Shown here: positions 37,016 to 45,293 of the stretch, piece after piece
Layout: each line of letters opens with the position of its first letter
Numbering within the stretch: position 1 is the first letter of the stretch
Assembly: GCA_021733925.1 (NCBI GenBank)
Contig: JAIPJY010000010.1
Coordinates: 91,380-155,379 of the forward strand
DNA length: 64,000 nucleotides
Direction: 5' to 3'
Source of the DNA: Prosthecobacter sp.
GTDB taxonomy: Bacteria; Verrucomicrobiota; Verrucomicrobiia; Verrucomicrobiales; Verrucomicrobiaceae
Translations under genes and position numbers: made by a program
Notes under the pieces: generated by a model
What the model was told of the DNA's origin: nothing
What the model saw: the letters and a program-made list of their open reading frames with translations, nothing else
The model's database searches: none

Positions 37016-37305
37016 TTGGCTTCGATAAACACAAACCCGCTCAGCGGTCGCGTACACTCCGGCCAATCCGAAACCTCCGCGCTCTCATCGATCAACAGCA
37101 CCGGCGCATTATCTGCCGCATTCCGCACCATCTTTCTTTCCTTGAGCAGCTCATTCACCAGCTTCAGCGCCAGGCCCTCAGCCTCCGCCGCCGTTTCTGC
37201 CTCCGGATACGCGTGGATGTAAAACTCCCTCCGGCTCGCGAATTTGTCCTCAAGATCCTGAATGAGGAAGTTTTGACCATGAACGATGACAGCAAATTTT
37301 TTCAT
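37012..37305 (-). CDS. small hypothetical protein, first of the overlapping trio
   Basis: 97 residues from ATG 37305. Alpha/beta pattern (KKFAVIVHGQNFLIQDLEDK; EAEGLALKLVNELLKERKMV; FVFIEAK) without signal or transmembrane helix. It leads a three-gene minus-strand unit joined by 4-bp overlaps and faces the SUKH-like gene on the other strand. No family recognised; an immunity-type role is only a suggestion from context. Confidence 0.6.
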   Translation of the reverse strand: MKKFAVIVHGQNFLIQDLEDKFASRREFYIHAYPEAETAAEAEGLALKLVNELLKERKMVRNAADNAPVLLIDESAEVSDWPECTRPLSGFVFIEAK

Positions 37306-37473
37306 GAAGAGATCAGGCGCACAAAACGCGTGACCCCCAGCGTGGCGCATGCCCACCCCCACTTCAAGGCCGCTTGCAGCCTCCTCGTCAAAGATGTCCC
37401 CCAAAGATGCTGTTGACGTTCTCGGCAGAATTGTATCTCATCAGGCCGTTCAGTAAAAACGACGCGTCTATTT

Positions 37474-38130
37474 ATGGGAAAACTATTTGATCAGATCAGC
37501 CAGACGCTGCTGCCCGGCATGGGCCTGCCGGAGCCACTGAGAATGCTGTTTGAGTGGATTGAGCAGAGAGGGACTTACGTTGACCGTGCGGGTGGCCGGA
37601 TTGGATTTCTCTTCCCCGAAGAAGCCATGAAAAAGGGGTGGACTGATTCAGGACGCCCCGGCGGCACCGATGTGAGCTTCATGCCCGAGGGCAATATAAA
37701 CATGAAGTATTGGTTCGGGCATGAGCTCCCCGAGATGTTGAGCCGTGTTTGTGTGTTTTGCCAAACGGGCGCAGAGGGTTCGATGGCCGCTTTCTGGCTC
37801 GATCCAGATGGCGGTCAGAAGATCGTTCACATCGGCTCAGGTTCTGGTTCGACGCTGGTGTGTGTGCTTGCAGACGATCCCGTGGATTTCCTTCGTCTGC
37901 TCGCCATCGGCTACGATGAGATTTGCTGGCCGGAGGCATTCGGCAGTCCGCCCAACACAAACAGCGATTTCATCGTTCAGCCGAACACAGATTTTAGGGA
38001 TTGGGTCACCTCGACCTTTTCCGTCTCCATACCTGCAACTGCCAGCGAGATTGTTCGTCATCCCAGCAAGATGGGAGATGAGGATTCTCCTGATCCCTTT
38101 CACAAATGGGTGGCTGCCATGACCGCATGA
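37474..38130 (+). CDS. SMI1/KNR4 (SUKH)-like immunity protein
   Basis: 218 residues. The pattern VDFLRLLAIGYDEICWPE near residue 150, preceded by beta strands and ending in a short polar tail, is that of SUKH-superfamily proteins, many of which neutralise polymorphic toxins. No toxin gene is adjacent, so it may be an orphan immunity gene carried in a cassette. It is followed by an attC-like spacer at 38148. Confidence 0.65.
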   Translation: MGKLFDQISQTLLPGMGLPEPLRMLFEWIEQRGTYVDRAGGRIGFLFPEEAMKKGWTDSGRPGGTDVSFMPEGNINMKYWFGHELPEMLSRVCVFCQTGAEGSMAAFWLDPDGGQKIVHIGSGSGSTLVCVLADDPVDFLRLLAIGYDEICWPEAFGSPPNTNSDFIVQPNTDFRDWVTSTFSVSIPATASEIVRHPSKMGDEDSPDPFHKWVAAMTA

Positions 38131-38147
38131 GCAGACACAACCACCAT

Positions 38148-38235
38148 TCAAGGCCGAACAAAACAGATGCAGGCATTGGCTTGCATGGTTTCTGTCGTGT
38201 CATCGACGCTCCCCACGCGCTGTCGCCTGTTCCGT
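38148..38235 (+). other. integron attC-like spacer, copy 1
   Basis: GGCCGAACAAAACAGATGCA and the next bases are shared exactly with copy 2 at 38669. An imperfect inverted repeat follows (ATGCAGGC/GCTTGCAT). GCCGAAC fits an attC R-box of environmental cassettes. A matching GTTCGGC end was not found, so this is a suggestion. Confidence 0.35.
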
Positions 38236-38282
38236 GGCGTGCGGCACATCCACACGCAATTCATCACCCATGACTTCAGCCA

Positions 38283-38645
38283 ATGAGCTTTGGGACCATC
38301 TGCGATATCTCCTACCTGGCGCTGGCAATGATCGTGCTTGGCGTCCCCGCATGGATGGTATTCGCTCCGCCTCGCGCTGTTCGCTCCTGGCCTTCGCTCT
38401 GCCGGCCCCCGCTCGCCTTCGTCACAGCGCAGGCCTTCATGTACACCTTGTGGTACGGCTTCATCTACCCGGCTTCGAACGCCTTTTTGCAGGCGCACTC
38501 AGGCGATTTGATCTGTGGAATCCTATGTGGCCGCCCTTCGACAATGACCATTCCCATTGTGATTGTGACGTTGGTCTACTTTCTCTTGCGGGCACTCTTT
38601 CTTGCATGCCGTTCGAAGTGGGTGGCGCGCCAGAAGCCCGGCTGA
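38283..38645 (+). CDS. small membrane hypothetical protein (cassette-like)
   Basis: 120 residues with three hydrophobic segments (YLALAMIVLGVPAWMVF; AFVTAQAFMYTLWYGFIYPA; TIPIVIVTLVYFLLRALFLA). It stands between two identical 20-bp spacer motifs, as a gene cassette would. Start ATG 38283 has no strong ribosome site. Function unknown. Confidence 0.55.
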   Translation: MSFGTICDISYLALAMIVLGVPAWMVFAPPRAVRSWPSLCRPPLAFVTAQAFMYTLWYGFIYPASNAFLQAHSGDLICGILCGRPSTMTIPIVIVTLVYFLLRALFLACRSKWVARQKPG

Positions 38646-38668
38646 CCCAGTTCTTCAATCTCCCCAAA

Positions 38669-38712
38669 GAGGCCGAACAAAACAGATGCAGGCACCCACC
38701 TGCACGGCCACA
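38669..38712 (+). other. integron attC-like spacer, copy 2
   Basis: The same GGCCGAACAAAACAGATGCA and GGCA as copy 1, then CCCACCTGCA forming a short hairpin with TGCAGG. It abuts the SRPBCC-like remnant. Confidence 0.35.
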
Positions 38713-38906
38713 TGGAAGCCCATCGCGGTCAGTTCAAGATCGTTCCCGCTGGCTCAGGCGTGGTGCTTGAAGGCACGACCTGGTATCATCACGACATGTG
38801 GCCGCAGTGGTACTGGGGGCCTCTGACCGATCAGATCATCCACAAGATTCACGAGCGCGTGCTCAGCCACATCAAGAGTACGGCAGAGCATGAAGGCAGA
38901 CCTTAA
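38712..38906 (+). pseudogene. C-terminal fragment of an SRPBCC/polyketide-cyclase-like protein
   Basis: 64 residues (GQFKIVPAGSGVVLEGTTWY then HHDMWPQWYWGPLTDQIIH) read like the C-terminus of larger SRPBCC-family proteins, where a strand, the GTTWY block and a terminal helix (IHERVLSHIK) close the lipid-binding cavity. The N-terminal part is missing and the frame runs into the attC-like spacer upstream. It is probably a truncated gene. Confidence 0.45.
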
Positions 38907-38955
38907 AGAGAGCCATTCAAGCCGCGCCGCCACACCCCGGCCAGGCATCCTGCCT

Positions 38956-39324
38956 TCAGTTCCTACGAATGGAAAATCGCACGCACCGGGGCGGAGTCTT
39001 CCAGCCGCTTTTAAGGACTCGGCCGCATTTGAAGGCGAAGTCGATGGCGAAATCTCCGGGCTCGGCATCCATGTCCACGGGTTCATAGACGCAGTGTACG
39101 ACGAACTGCTCGCCGTCAGGATGGGATTCGAAGACGGAGACGCAGTCCAGTTCGCATGCTCCGAGCTGGCGCAGATACTTGCGGGCAAAGTCCTTGCCTT
39201 GCTCCACCAACTCCAGCAGCTCAGGGTTGATCTTTTCTGCGATGATCCGCGTCTTGCCCACGCCATACAGATTGTACTGCGTGTCGTTTTCAGCATGGTA
39301 AGTGTCGGTGGGATTCGCGAACAT
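38956..39324 (-). CDS. hypothetical alpha/beta protein
   Basis: 122 residues from ATG 39324, preceded by AAGAGT. Pattern of a mid-size soluble domain with an amphipathic helix (INPELLELVEQGKDFARKYL) and strands (VSVFESHPDGEQFVVHCVYE). No signal or membrane segment. Upstream in-frame sequence to 39570 runs over repeat DNA and is not part of the gene. No family recognised. Confidence 0.55.
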   Translation of the reverse strand: MFANPTDTYHAENDTQYNLYGVGKTRIIAEKINPELLELVEQGKDFARKYLRQLGACELDCVSVFESHPDGEQFVVHCVYEPVDMDAEPGDFAIDFAFKCGRVLKSGWKTPPRCVRFSIRRN

Positions 39325-39459
39325 ACTCTTGGGAATTGTAAGGAGCGTCGGCGTGAGAACAAACTCGCAGGCACGGACTGAATCAATGAAGAATGCGGTG
39401 GCCGCAGCGCAGTCCGCCGCTAGAGCGTTTTCCAAAACGACTTTCCGGAAGCGGCGCGT

Positions 39460-39565
39460 GGCGACGCTCGACGGCGCTTGGAGGACCAAGCGCCCTACCT
39501 CGCGCCGGGCACGCGTATGCCCAGAACTGGTAGGGCTGGCTGTCCTCAGCCAGCCGCCGTCGGAG
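39460..39565. repeat. pair of palindromes with GTCCT/AGGAC centres
   Basis: GGCGCTTGGAGGACCAAGCG followed by CC (from 39470) and GGCTGGCTGTCCTCAGCCAG followed by CC (from 39532) are near-perfect inverted repeats. They belong to the same family as the palindromes at 50713 and 50815. Region 39325-39707 has no gene. Confidence 0.75.
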
Positions 39566-39707
39566 CTCATGATCTTCGAGCAAGAGACAGTCCGCTAAAT
39601 GGAAATGAGTTTTGGAAACTGCTATAAAACCGGCTTCCCACCCGCCATAGGCGGCTCCTTCATCAAAGAATAAGAGGCCATATATCCCCGGCCTTTTCCG
39701 CAACGCC

Positions 39708-41072
39708 TCAGATCAGCTCCCGGATCGGCTGCGCACCGTTTTCGACGAGGTAATGCGGGCGGCCTTTGTTGTCCGTGACCGTCGCGGTGTTCACGTCGAT
39801 GCCCAGGTTGCGGTACAGCGTCGCAAAGACTTCGGGGAAGGTGACCGGGCGGCTGTCGGCCTCGCCACCGAGGCGATCCGTGGAGCCGATGACCTGCCCA
39901 TTCGGCATGCCACCCCCGGCCAGCAGCGCCATCGCCACACGCGGCCAGTGGTCACGGCCCACCTGCTTGCTGATGATGGGCGTGCGGCCAAATTCACCCC
40001 AGACCAGCACCGTGCAGTCCTTGTCCATCCCACGCTGGTGCAGGTCTTCGATGAGGGCGGTGATGCCTTGATCAAAGATGGGAAAATCTTCGCGTTCGCG
40101 GGAGAAAATGTCATTCCCCGCGCCGCCATGCCAGTCCCACTTGCTGTAGTTCACGGTGACCACTCGCGCCCCCGCCTCCACCAGCCGGCGTGCGGTCAGA
40201 AAACTCTGCGGCACCCGCGGCGCACCGTTGTCGTCGATGCGTTTGACAGTGTCCCCGGTGCCATAGCGTGCCACGAGGCGCGGGTCCTCTTTGGAGAGAT
40301 CCAGCGCATCCGCGAGCTTGGAGGAAGTCAGCACGCCCATGGCCTGCTGCGTGAAAGCATCCATGCCCTCCATGCGACCGCTGGAGTCCACATCACGGCG
40401 AAAGCGGTCGATGCTGGAAAGCAGCCGTGCGCGATCCGCGAGGCGGTCATACGTGATGCCTTGCAGCGTGAGATCACCCCGGCTGGGGCCCACGTGGCGA
40501 AAGGCCGCATTGGCAGAGCCCAGCATGCCCGGACCGGGCTCATTGTACGGGCCGTGCGTGCAGTCATAGCACATGCTGACAAAAGGCGGCACGGCGGGGT
40601 CCAGCGCGCCCTGCACCTTGCTCACCACACTGCCAAACTGCGGCCATCCGCCCGGAGGCGCCACACCCGTGGGCACATGCCCCGTGTAGCACTGCGCCGC
40701 GTCATGACCCGCCTGCGCACCCACCAGCGAGCGGATGATGGTAAACTTGTCCATCATCTTCGCCATGCGCGGGAAGAGTTCGCAGATCTCAATGCCGGGC
40801 ACGTTCGTGCCGATGGGCTTGTGCGGACCCGCCACCTCGCTCGGCGCATTCGGCTTGAGGTCAAACATGTCCTGATGCGGCGGCCCGCCCACGAGGTAGA
40901 TGAGAATCACCGACTTGTGCGAATTGCGAATGCCCGCCTGAGACTCCAGCGCGAGCAGCTTCGGCAGGGAAAGCCCCACGGAGCCGAGCCCGCCAATTTT
41001 GAGGAAGTTCCGCCGCGACACACCATCACAGAGCGGACTGGCGTGATCAGCAGGAGCGAGGATTTTGAGCAT
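39708..41072 (-). CDS. DUF1501 family protein
   Basis: 454 residues. N-terminal SRRNFLKIGGLGSVGLSLPK is a Tat-like signal, followed by SVILIYLVGGPPHQDMFDLK and the GHDAAQCYTGH block of DUF1501. The C-terminal TVLVWGEFGRTPIISKQVGR and DHWPRVAMALLAGGGMPNGQ are family signatures, with histidines that may bind metal as in sulfatase-like folds. DUF1501 proteins in Planctomycetes and Verrucomicrobia usually pair with DUF1549/DUF1553 cytochrome-type genes. No such partner is adjacent here. Confidence 0.9.
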   Translation of the reverse strand: MLKILAPADHASPLCDGVSRRNFLKIGGLGSVGLSLPKLLALESQAGIRNSHKSVILIYLVGGPPHQDMFDLKPNAPSEVAGPHKPIGTNVPGIEICELFPRMAKMMDKFTIIRSLVGAQAGHDAAQCYTGHVPTGVAPPGGWPQFGSVVSKVQGALDPAVPPFVSMCYDCTHGPYNEPGPGMLGSANAAFRHVGPSRGDLTLQGITYDRLADRARLLSSIDRFRRDVDSSGRMEGMDAFTQQAMGVLTSSKLADALDLSKEDPRLVARYGTGDTVKRIDDNGAPRVPQSFLTARRLVEAGARVVTVNYSKWDWHGGAGNDIFSREREDFPIFDQGITALIEDLHQRGMDKDCTVLVWGEFGRTPIISKQVGRDHWPRVAMALLAGGGMPNGQVIGSTDRLGGEADSRPVTFPEVFATLYRNLGIDVNTATVTDNKGRPHYLVENGAQPIRELI

Positions 41073-41257
41073 GACGTGTGATGGTTGCTAACTGGCGTGG
41101 CCCTCTTGAGCCCGTCATCATACGCCATGGCAAAGAAGTCTCTTTCCCAGCAAGAACCTGCCAGCCATGAATGGCCACGTATCGGGCGTCTTCTCGCAAT
41201 CAGCGCAAGCCCACGGGCCGCTGTCGCATCTCTCAGCTCATGCGTGCGTCCATCGCC

Positions 41258-42136
41258 CTACTTCGCGCCCGCCTTCGGCTGCTCCTTTGCCAAAAACCCA
41301 CTGTCCGCCAGCCAGTCGCTGAGGCGCTGCGTCCACGTCTTGATGGAGGCAAACTTCGAGCGCGTGCCCATGCCAAAGCCATGCGCACCACGGGCAAAGA
41401 GATGCACTTCCACCGGCAGCTTGGCCTCTTCGTATTTCGCCACCTGATCCAGCACCGGTTTCACGTGACTCGTGTCGTCATTCGCCACCAGGAAAAACGC
41501 AGGCGGCGAGTCTGCGGGGATCGGGCCTGCAGGCACACCCAGCGGCCCCGGATAAATCGACACCTGAAAATCCGCACGGCTGCTCGCATGTTCAATAGGA
41601 TCAGCAGCCGCCGCATCACCCGCCGTCGGGCTGTACACCACCATCGCCACCACCTCACCACCCGCCGAAAAGCCGATGATGCCAATGCGCTTCGGGTCCA
41701 GATTCCACTCCGCCGCGCGCGTGCGGATCACACGCATTGCCCGCTGCCCGTCCTGCTTCGGATGGATGTCGATGTTGTAGGGCGAGCCCTCCTCACGTGG
41801 CAGGCGGTGCTTCAGCACAAAGCACGTCACCCCCAGCTCATTCAGCAGCTTCGCCGGTGCCTCGCCCTCACCCCCAAAGCCCAGCTGGCGATGCCCGCCG
41901 CCGGGGACGATCAGCATCGCCGCACCATTCGCCTTGTCCTTCGGCGCAGGGAAGACCGTGATGGAAGGATTGTTCACATGCGTCACCGAGCTCCCCTTCA
42001 TCACCTCCGGCTCATCCTTCAGCTTCTCAAAACCCGGCGCACCCTTCTCCCACAGATGGATGACCTGCGGCTCCTCCGCGCGGAGTGGGCAATGCAGGAC
42101 GAGGACGAGAGGAAGCAGAAGCGTGAGGTGTTTCAT
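41258..42136 (-). CDS. secreted alpha/beta-hydrolase (esterase-like)
   Basis: 292 residues from ATG 42136. A signal peptide (LTLLLPLVLVLHCPLRA) precedes AAMLIVPGGGHRQLGFGGEG, an oxyanion-hole-like block, and the nucleophile elbow IGIIGFSAGGEV (GxSxG). A downstream Asp/His pair (FFLVANDDTSHVKP; ARGAHGFGMGT) completes a likely Ser-Asp-His triad. This is the acetyl-xylan-esterase/dienelactone-hydrolase type common in polysaccharide degraders. Similar to the second esterase at 54162, so the two may be paralogues. Confidence 0.85.
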   Translation of the reverse strand: MKHLTLLLPLVLVLHCPLRAEEPQVIHLWEKGAPGFEKLKDEPEVMKGSSVTHVNNPSITVFPAPKDKANGAAMLIVPGGGHRQLGFGGEGEAPAKLLNELGVTCFVLKHRLPREEGSPYNIDIHPKQDGQRAMRVIRTRAAEWNLDPKRIGIIGFSAGGEVVAMVVYSPTAGDAAAADPIEHASSRADFQVSIYPGPLGVPAGPIPADSPPAFFLVANDDTSHVKPVLDQVAKYEEAKLPVEVHLFARGAHGFGMGTRSKFASIKTWTQRLSDWLADSGFLAKEQPKAGAK

Positions 42137-42310
42137 GGTGTGGGTGGCGACTGACTGATTGATTGGAAGGAAAAAGAAAAAGCTGTCAGGAAGGATGCCG
42201 AGCCTCGCGCTGCAAGCCCGTGATTTCCAATCGTTTCGATTGCAGCACATTATTCGCGCCTTCGGGCGTGTGAGCGGTCTGGCCGAGACCGCCATTGCTC
42301 GTCCATCTCT

Positions 42311-43038
42311 TCACCACAGCCCGAGTGCTTTCAGCGCCTGGATGCGGGAGTCGCGGCTGCTCAAAGAGAAATGCACGTCGATGAGTTCCGCGCGTCCTGT
42401 ATTCGGATTGAGGATGACGTTGTCTTCATGCACATCAGTGACGAGAAGGCGTCCCGCCGGGCCTGCGTCCACCCAAAAACGACCGTGCGTGGATCCTTGC
42501 CTTTCGTGCAGCAGTCCCTGCGCCTCCAGTTTTTCCACCAGCGTGGTCCAGTCGGGGTGGGTGCCATCGACAAACGGCTGGGAGATGACCACATGCAGCT
42601 GGTTCTTTTCCTCATAAAATCCTTCCAGCCTCAGGTCGTCTCCGAAGAGGTGGTTGCAGAGCATGAGGTCTGTCAGATAATCGAACACGGAATCGGTGGG
42701 CTTGTAGAACACCTCCCATGTGTCTTCGTCCAGATCACGCGGGTCGTAGTCCTTGATCACGCGCTTCTCTTCACGCAGCACTCCCACTTCGTGTTCAAGG
42801 CCGGGGCTGAGCGGTTTTTTGGCCAGAAGTCCACGCACGTGGCCGCCATCCAGCATCAGGCCCGCTGCGCGGCCGAAATCGGCGAGTGCGCGTATTTCCG
42901 ACTTTCCTGCAGCCGCTGGATCATCTGGTCCGTGATGAGTCCCTGCATCCGCGACATGTTTTGCCGCGCTTCGGAGAAGCTCCTGCGGAGCTCTTCGTAC
43001 GGCATCAGTGTTTTGGCTGCTTTCTGTTCCTGTGGCAT
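42311..43038 (-). pseudogene. frameshifted kinase-like protein gene
   Basis: The first ~60 residues (MPQEQKAAKTLMPYEELRRS onward) lie in one frame ending at 42856. The rest (FGRAAGLMLDGGHVRGLLAK onward) lies in another. The join is around 42860-42900. The C-terminal part has VISQPFVDGTHPDW, then VTDVHEDNVIL and ELIDVHFSL, which resemble the catalytic and metal-binding motifs of HipA-like or polyvalent protein kinases. Without the frameshift it would be about 242 residues. This may be a true pseudogene, programmed shift or sequencing error. Confidence 0.6.
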
Positions 43039-43236
43039 CGAATGATTGCAAGGTGTGTGGAGTATTTTGCTTCTAGTCAGATCGTCCGCAAGCGAAAAGC
43101 GGTGAGATAACTTACCCCAAGCCCCCCGCCACACCACGCGCCTCTCATCTCCTCTTTTGACCTGTATTTTTCCCCGCAACCCACGTTTGTCTCACCGCCA
43201 CGAAGCTCTCCAGCCCGTTCAAAAACCAATCCCCCC

Positions 43237-44010
43237 ATGCCCGCCCAATACGCCCGTTATCCCTCGCTCGTTGACCGCACGGTGTTCATCACCGGCGGAG
43301 CCGATGGCATTGGCAGTGCCCTCGTCGAGCAGTTCGCCCGTCAGGGCAGCCGCGTCGCCTTCGTGGACAAAAACGTCCCTTATGCAAACGCCACCCTCCA
43401 GCGCTGCATCGACGCCGGCGCCCCTCACACGCCCTTGTTCTATGAAGTCGATCTCCTCGACATCGACGCCCTCAAAGCCGCCTGCGCCTCCGCCATTCGC
43501 GATCTCGGCAGCATCACCGTCCTCGTCAACAACGCCGCCAACGACGACCGCCACCAGTGGCAGGACATGACCCCCGAGTACTTTGACAACCGCATCAACA
43601 CCAACCTCCGCCATTACTTCTTCGCCATCCAGGCCCTCGCCCCTCAGATGATCGCCGCCGCGCACGGCTCCGTCATCAACATCGGCTCCAGCAGCTACAT
43701 GATGCAGGAGGACTTCTTTCCCGGCTACGCCATCGCCAAGTCCGCCGTGGAAGGCATCACCCGCACCATGGCCCGCACCTTCGGCCCCCATGGCGTCCGC
43801 GTAAATACCGTGCTCCCCGGCTGGGTCCCCACCGAGCGCCAGCTCACCAAGTGGTGGTCCCCCGAAGGCGAAGCCGGTACGATGCACGATCAGGCCCTCA
43901 AGCGCCGCATCACCCCCGCTGAATTCTCCCAGATGGTCCTCTTCCTCGCCGCCGACGACGGCGCCGCCTGCACCGCCCAGCAGTTCATGGTCGATGGTGG
44001 TAGGTTCTAA
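43237..44010 (+). CDS. short-chain dehydrogenase/reductase
   Basis: 257 residues, a classical SDR. The NAD(P) motif is TGGADGIG (TGxxxGxG), followed by VLVNNAAND, catalytic Ser in GSSSYMM, and YAIAKSAVEG (YxxxK). Asp at the end of strand 2 (VAFVDKN) favours NAD+. The C-terminal VDGGRF is standard. The substrate, probably a sugar or sterol-like alcohol, is unknown. A short gap without gene precedes it. Confidence 0.93.
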   Translation: MPAQYARYPSLVDRTVFITGGADGIGSALVEQFARQGSRVAFVDKNVPYANATLQRCIDAGAPHTPLFYEVDLLDIDALKAACASAIRDLGSITVLVNNAANDDRHQWQDMTPEYFDNRINTNLRHYFFAIQALAPQMIAAAHGSVINIGSSSYMMQEDFFPGYAIAKSAVEGITRTMARTFGPHGVRVNTVLPGWVPTERQLTKWWSPEGEAGTMHDQALKRRITPAEFSQMVLFLAADDGAACTAQQFMVDGGRF

Positions 44011-44444
44011 AGAAGACGCCGGTCGTGAATGGCGCTCAGTAAAGGCGAAATGGCGTATCTTTTTGTGCCTCCCGCAAAGCCCATGGGGCACGGCTGAATA
44101 AAAGGCTCCAGGAGCGCGGACCTCCGAGTCCGCAGCAGGTCGCAATCACCCAGCGGGTGTGGATGCAGGCAGAACATCGAAAGCACGAGAACTCTGGCTG
44201 CGAAAGTGCGATGGCAGCAGGGACGATTCGGAGCCGCGTGCCCTTGCGGCGTGCTGCGGACTCGGAGGTCCGCGCGCCGAAGGCCCTTTGGCCTGCGGCT
44301 CATTCCGCGATGATCCGCGTTAACTGAGTGTCATTCAGGCCAGTCATGAAGGGTGCTCGGTTAAGGCACGATATCCTGCATTTTTAAACTTCCCCCCCGT
44401 ATCATGTCTTCCACCGCTGGATCTCCGTGACAGTCCAAGGAATG
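44011..44444. repeat. intergenic repeat cluster with CGGACCTCCGAGTCCG palindrome
   Basis: GCGCGGACCTCCGAGTCCGC at about 44117 and its inverse GCGGACTCGGAGGTCCGCGC at about 44245 bracket ~110 bp. TGAATGGCGCTCAGTAAAGG (44028) and GTGCTCGGTTAAGGCACG (44352) are copies of a motif also found at 36316, 49580 and 59440. No gene was found. Confidence 0.75.
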
Positions 44445-44632
44445 CTTTCGCCAAATCCCTTCGCAATCCACCAGCCCCAAAGGGGCTGCGCAGCATAGCG
44501 AAGGGTTGCCGAGCCTTGGCGAGGCTACCCTGGTACCCGCCATCAAATCCGGAAAGCAAACCCAGCACTCCGCCACATCCCTACGCCCACCAGCAGCGTC
44601 TGCAAAGAGCCCCGCCGCGCATTGGCACCATG
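44445..44632. repeat. ~180-bp dispersed repeat, copy 2
   Basis: Direct-orientation copy of 36434-36612 (same CAAAGAGCCCC-CCGCGCATT end). Differences are scattered, with one 2-nt gap. 44633-44808 shows no gene. Confidence 0.9.
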
Positions 44633-44808
44633 ATCAGACAGCGCACCTAAACCCACGAACAATGCCCTCAACCAGGCGCCATTCATGCCCGCCCTGCAAC
44701 CGCCCCCCTCATTTGTAATCGACAAAACGCCCTCTCATCGCTTTTCTAGTGCCATAAACAAATGGGGTTCCCCTCAATGACTCAGGCCAATCACGCGTAC
44801 TTAAAACC

Positions 44809-45180
44809 ATGAGCAAGCTTCAAACTCCCCAGCATCACAAGGCGCGCGCATTCCTGCGCCGCGCAGGCCCGATTGTCATGCTTGTCGGCCTCATTTTCAC
44901 CATCATCGGCATGGTCAGCTTTTTCTCCGCCTTTGGCAGATTCGGCTCGCCGCATTACTTTTGGTGCTGCTTTGTCGGCATGCCACTGCTGTTCGTCGGC
45001 TCCGTCATGTCCATGTTTGGTTTCATGGGAGCCCTCGCCCGCTACGTGGCAGCGGAGCACGTCCCAGTTGTGACCGATGCGGTCAATGATTTGGCCGAAG
45101 GCACCCAGGGAGCCGTGAAGACCGTGGCACGATCCATGGCCGAGGGTGTTAAGGAAGGATTGATGGAGAAAAAGCAGTGA
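44809..45180 (+). CDS. small membrane hypothetical protein
   Basis: 123 residues with two transmembrane helices (AGPIVMLVGLIFTIIGMVSF and FVGMPLLFVGSVMSMFGFMG) and a C-terminal amphipathic helix rich in Val and Lys (GAVKTVARSMAEGVKEGLME). The tail resembles membrane-curvature or YqjD-like helices. Function unknown. Confidence 0.7.
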   Translation: MSKLQTPQHHKARAFLRRAGPIVMLVGLIFTIIGMVSFFSAFGRFGSPHYFWCCFVGMPLLFVGSVMSMFGFMGALARYVAAEHVPVVTDAVNDLAEGTQGAVKTVARSMAEGVKEGLMEKKQ

Positions 45181-45293
45181 TAGGGCCCGCCGGCCTTACA
45201 AGGTGAAGATGGGCATGAGCACTGGCGCGAGCCTCAGTCCATTTCACCATTCTGACCCATTCCTTCATTTGCCATTCCACCATGCCTGGCCCC

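Noticed and set aside
43219-44145. Minus-strand ORF opposite the SDR gene
   Set aside because: Antisense frame; the SDR frame has all family motifs.
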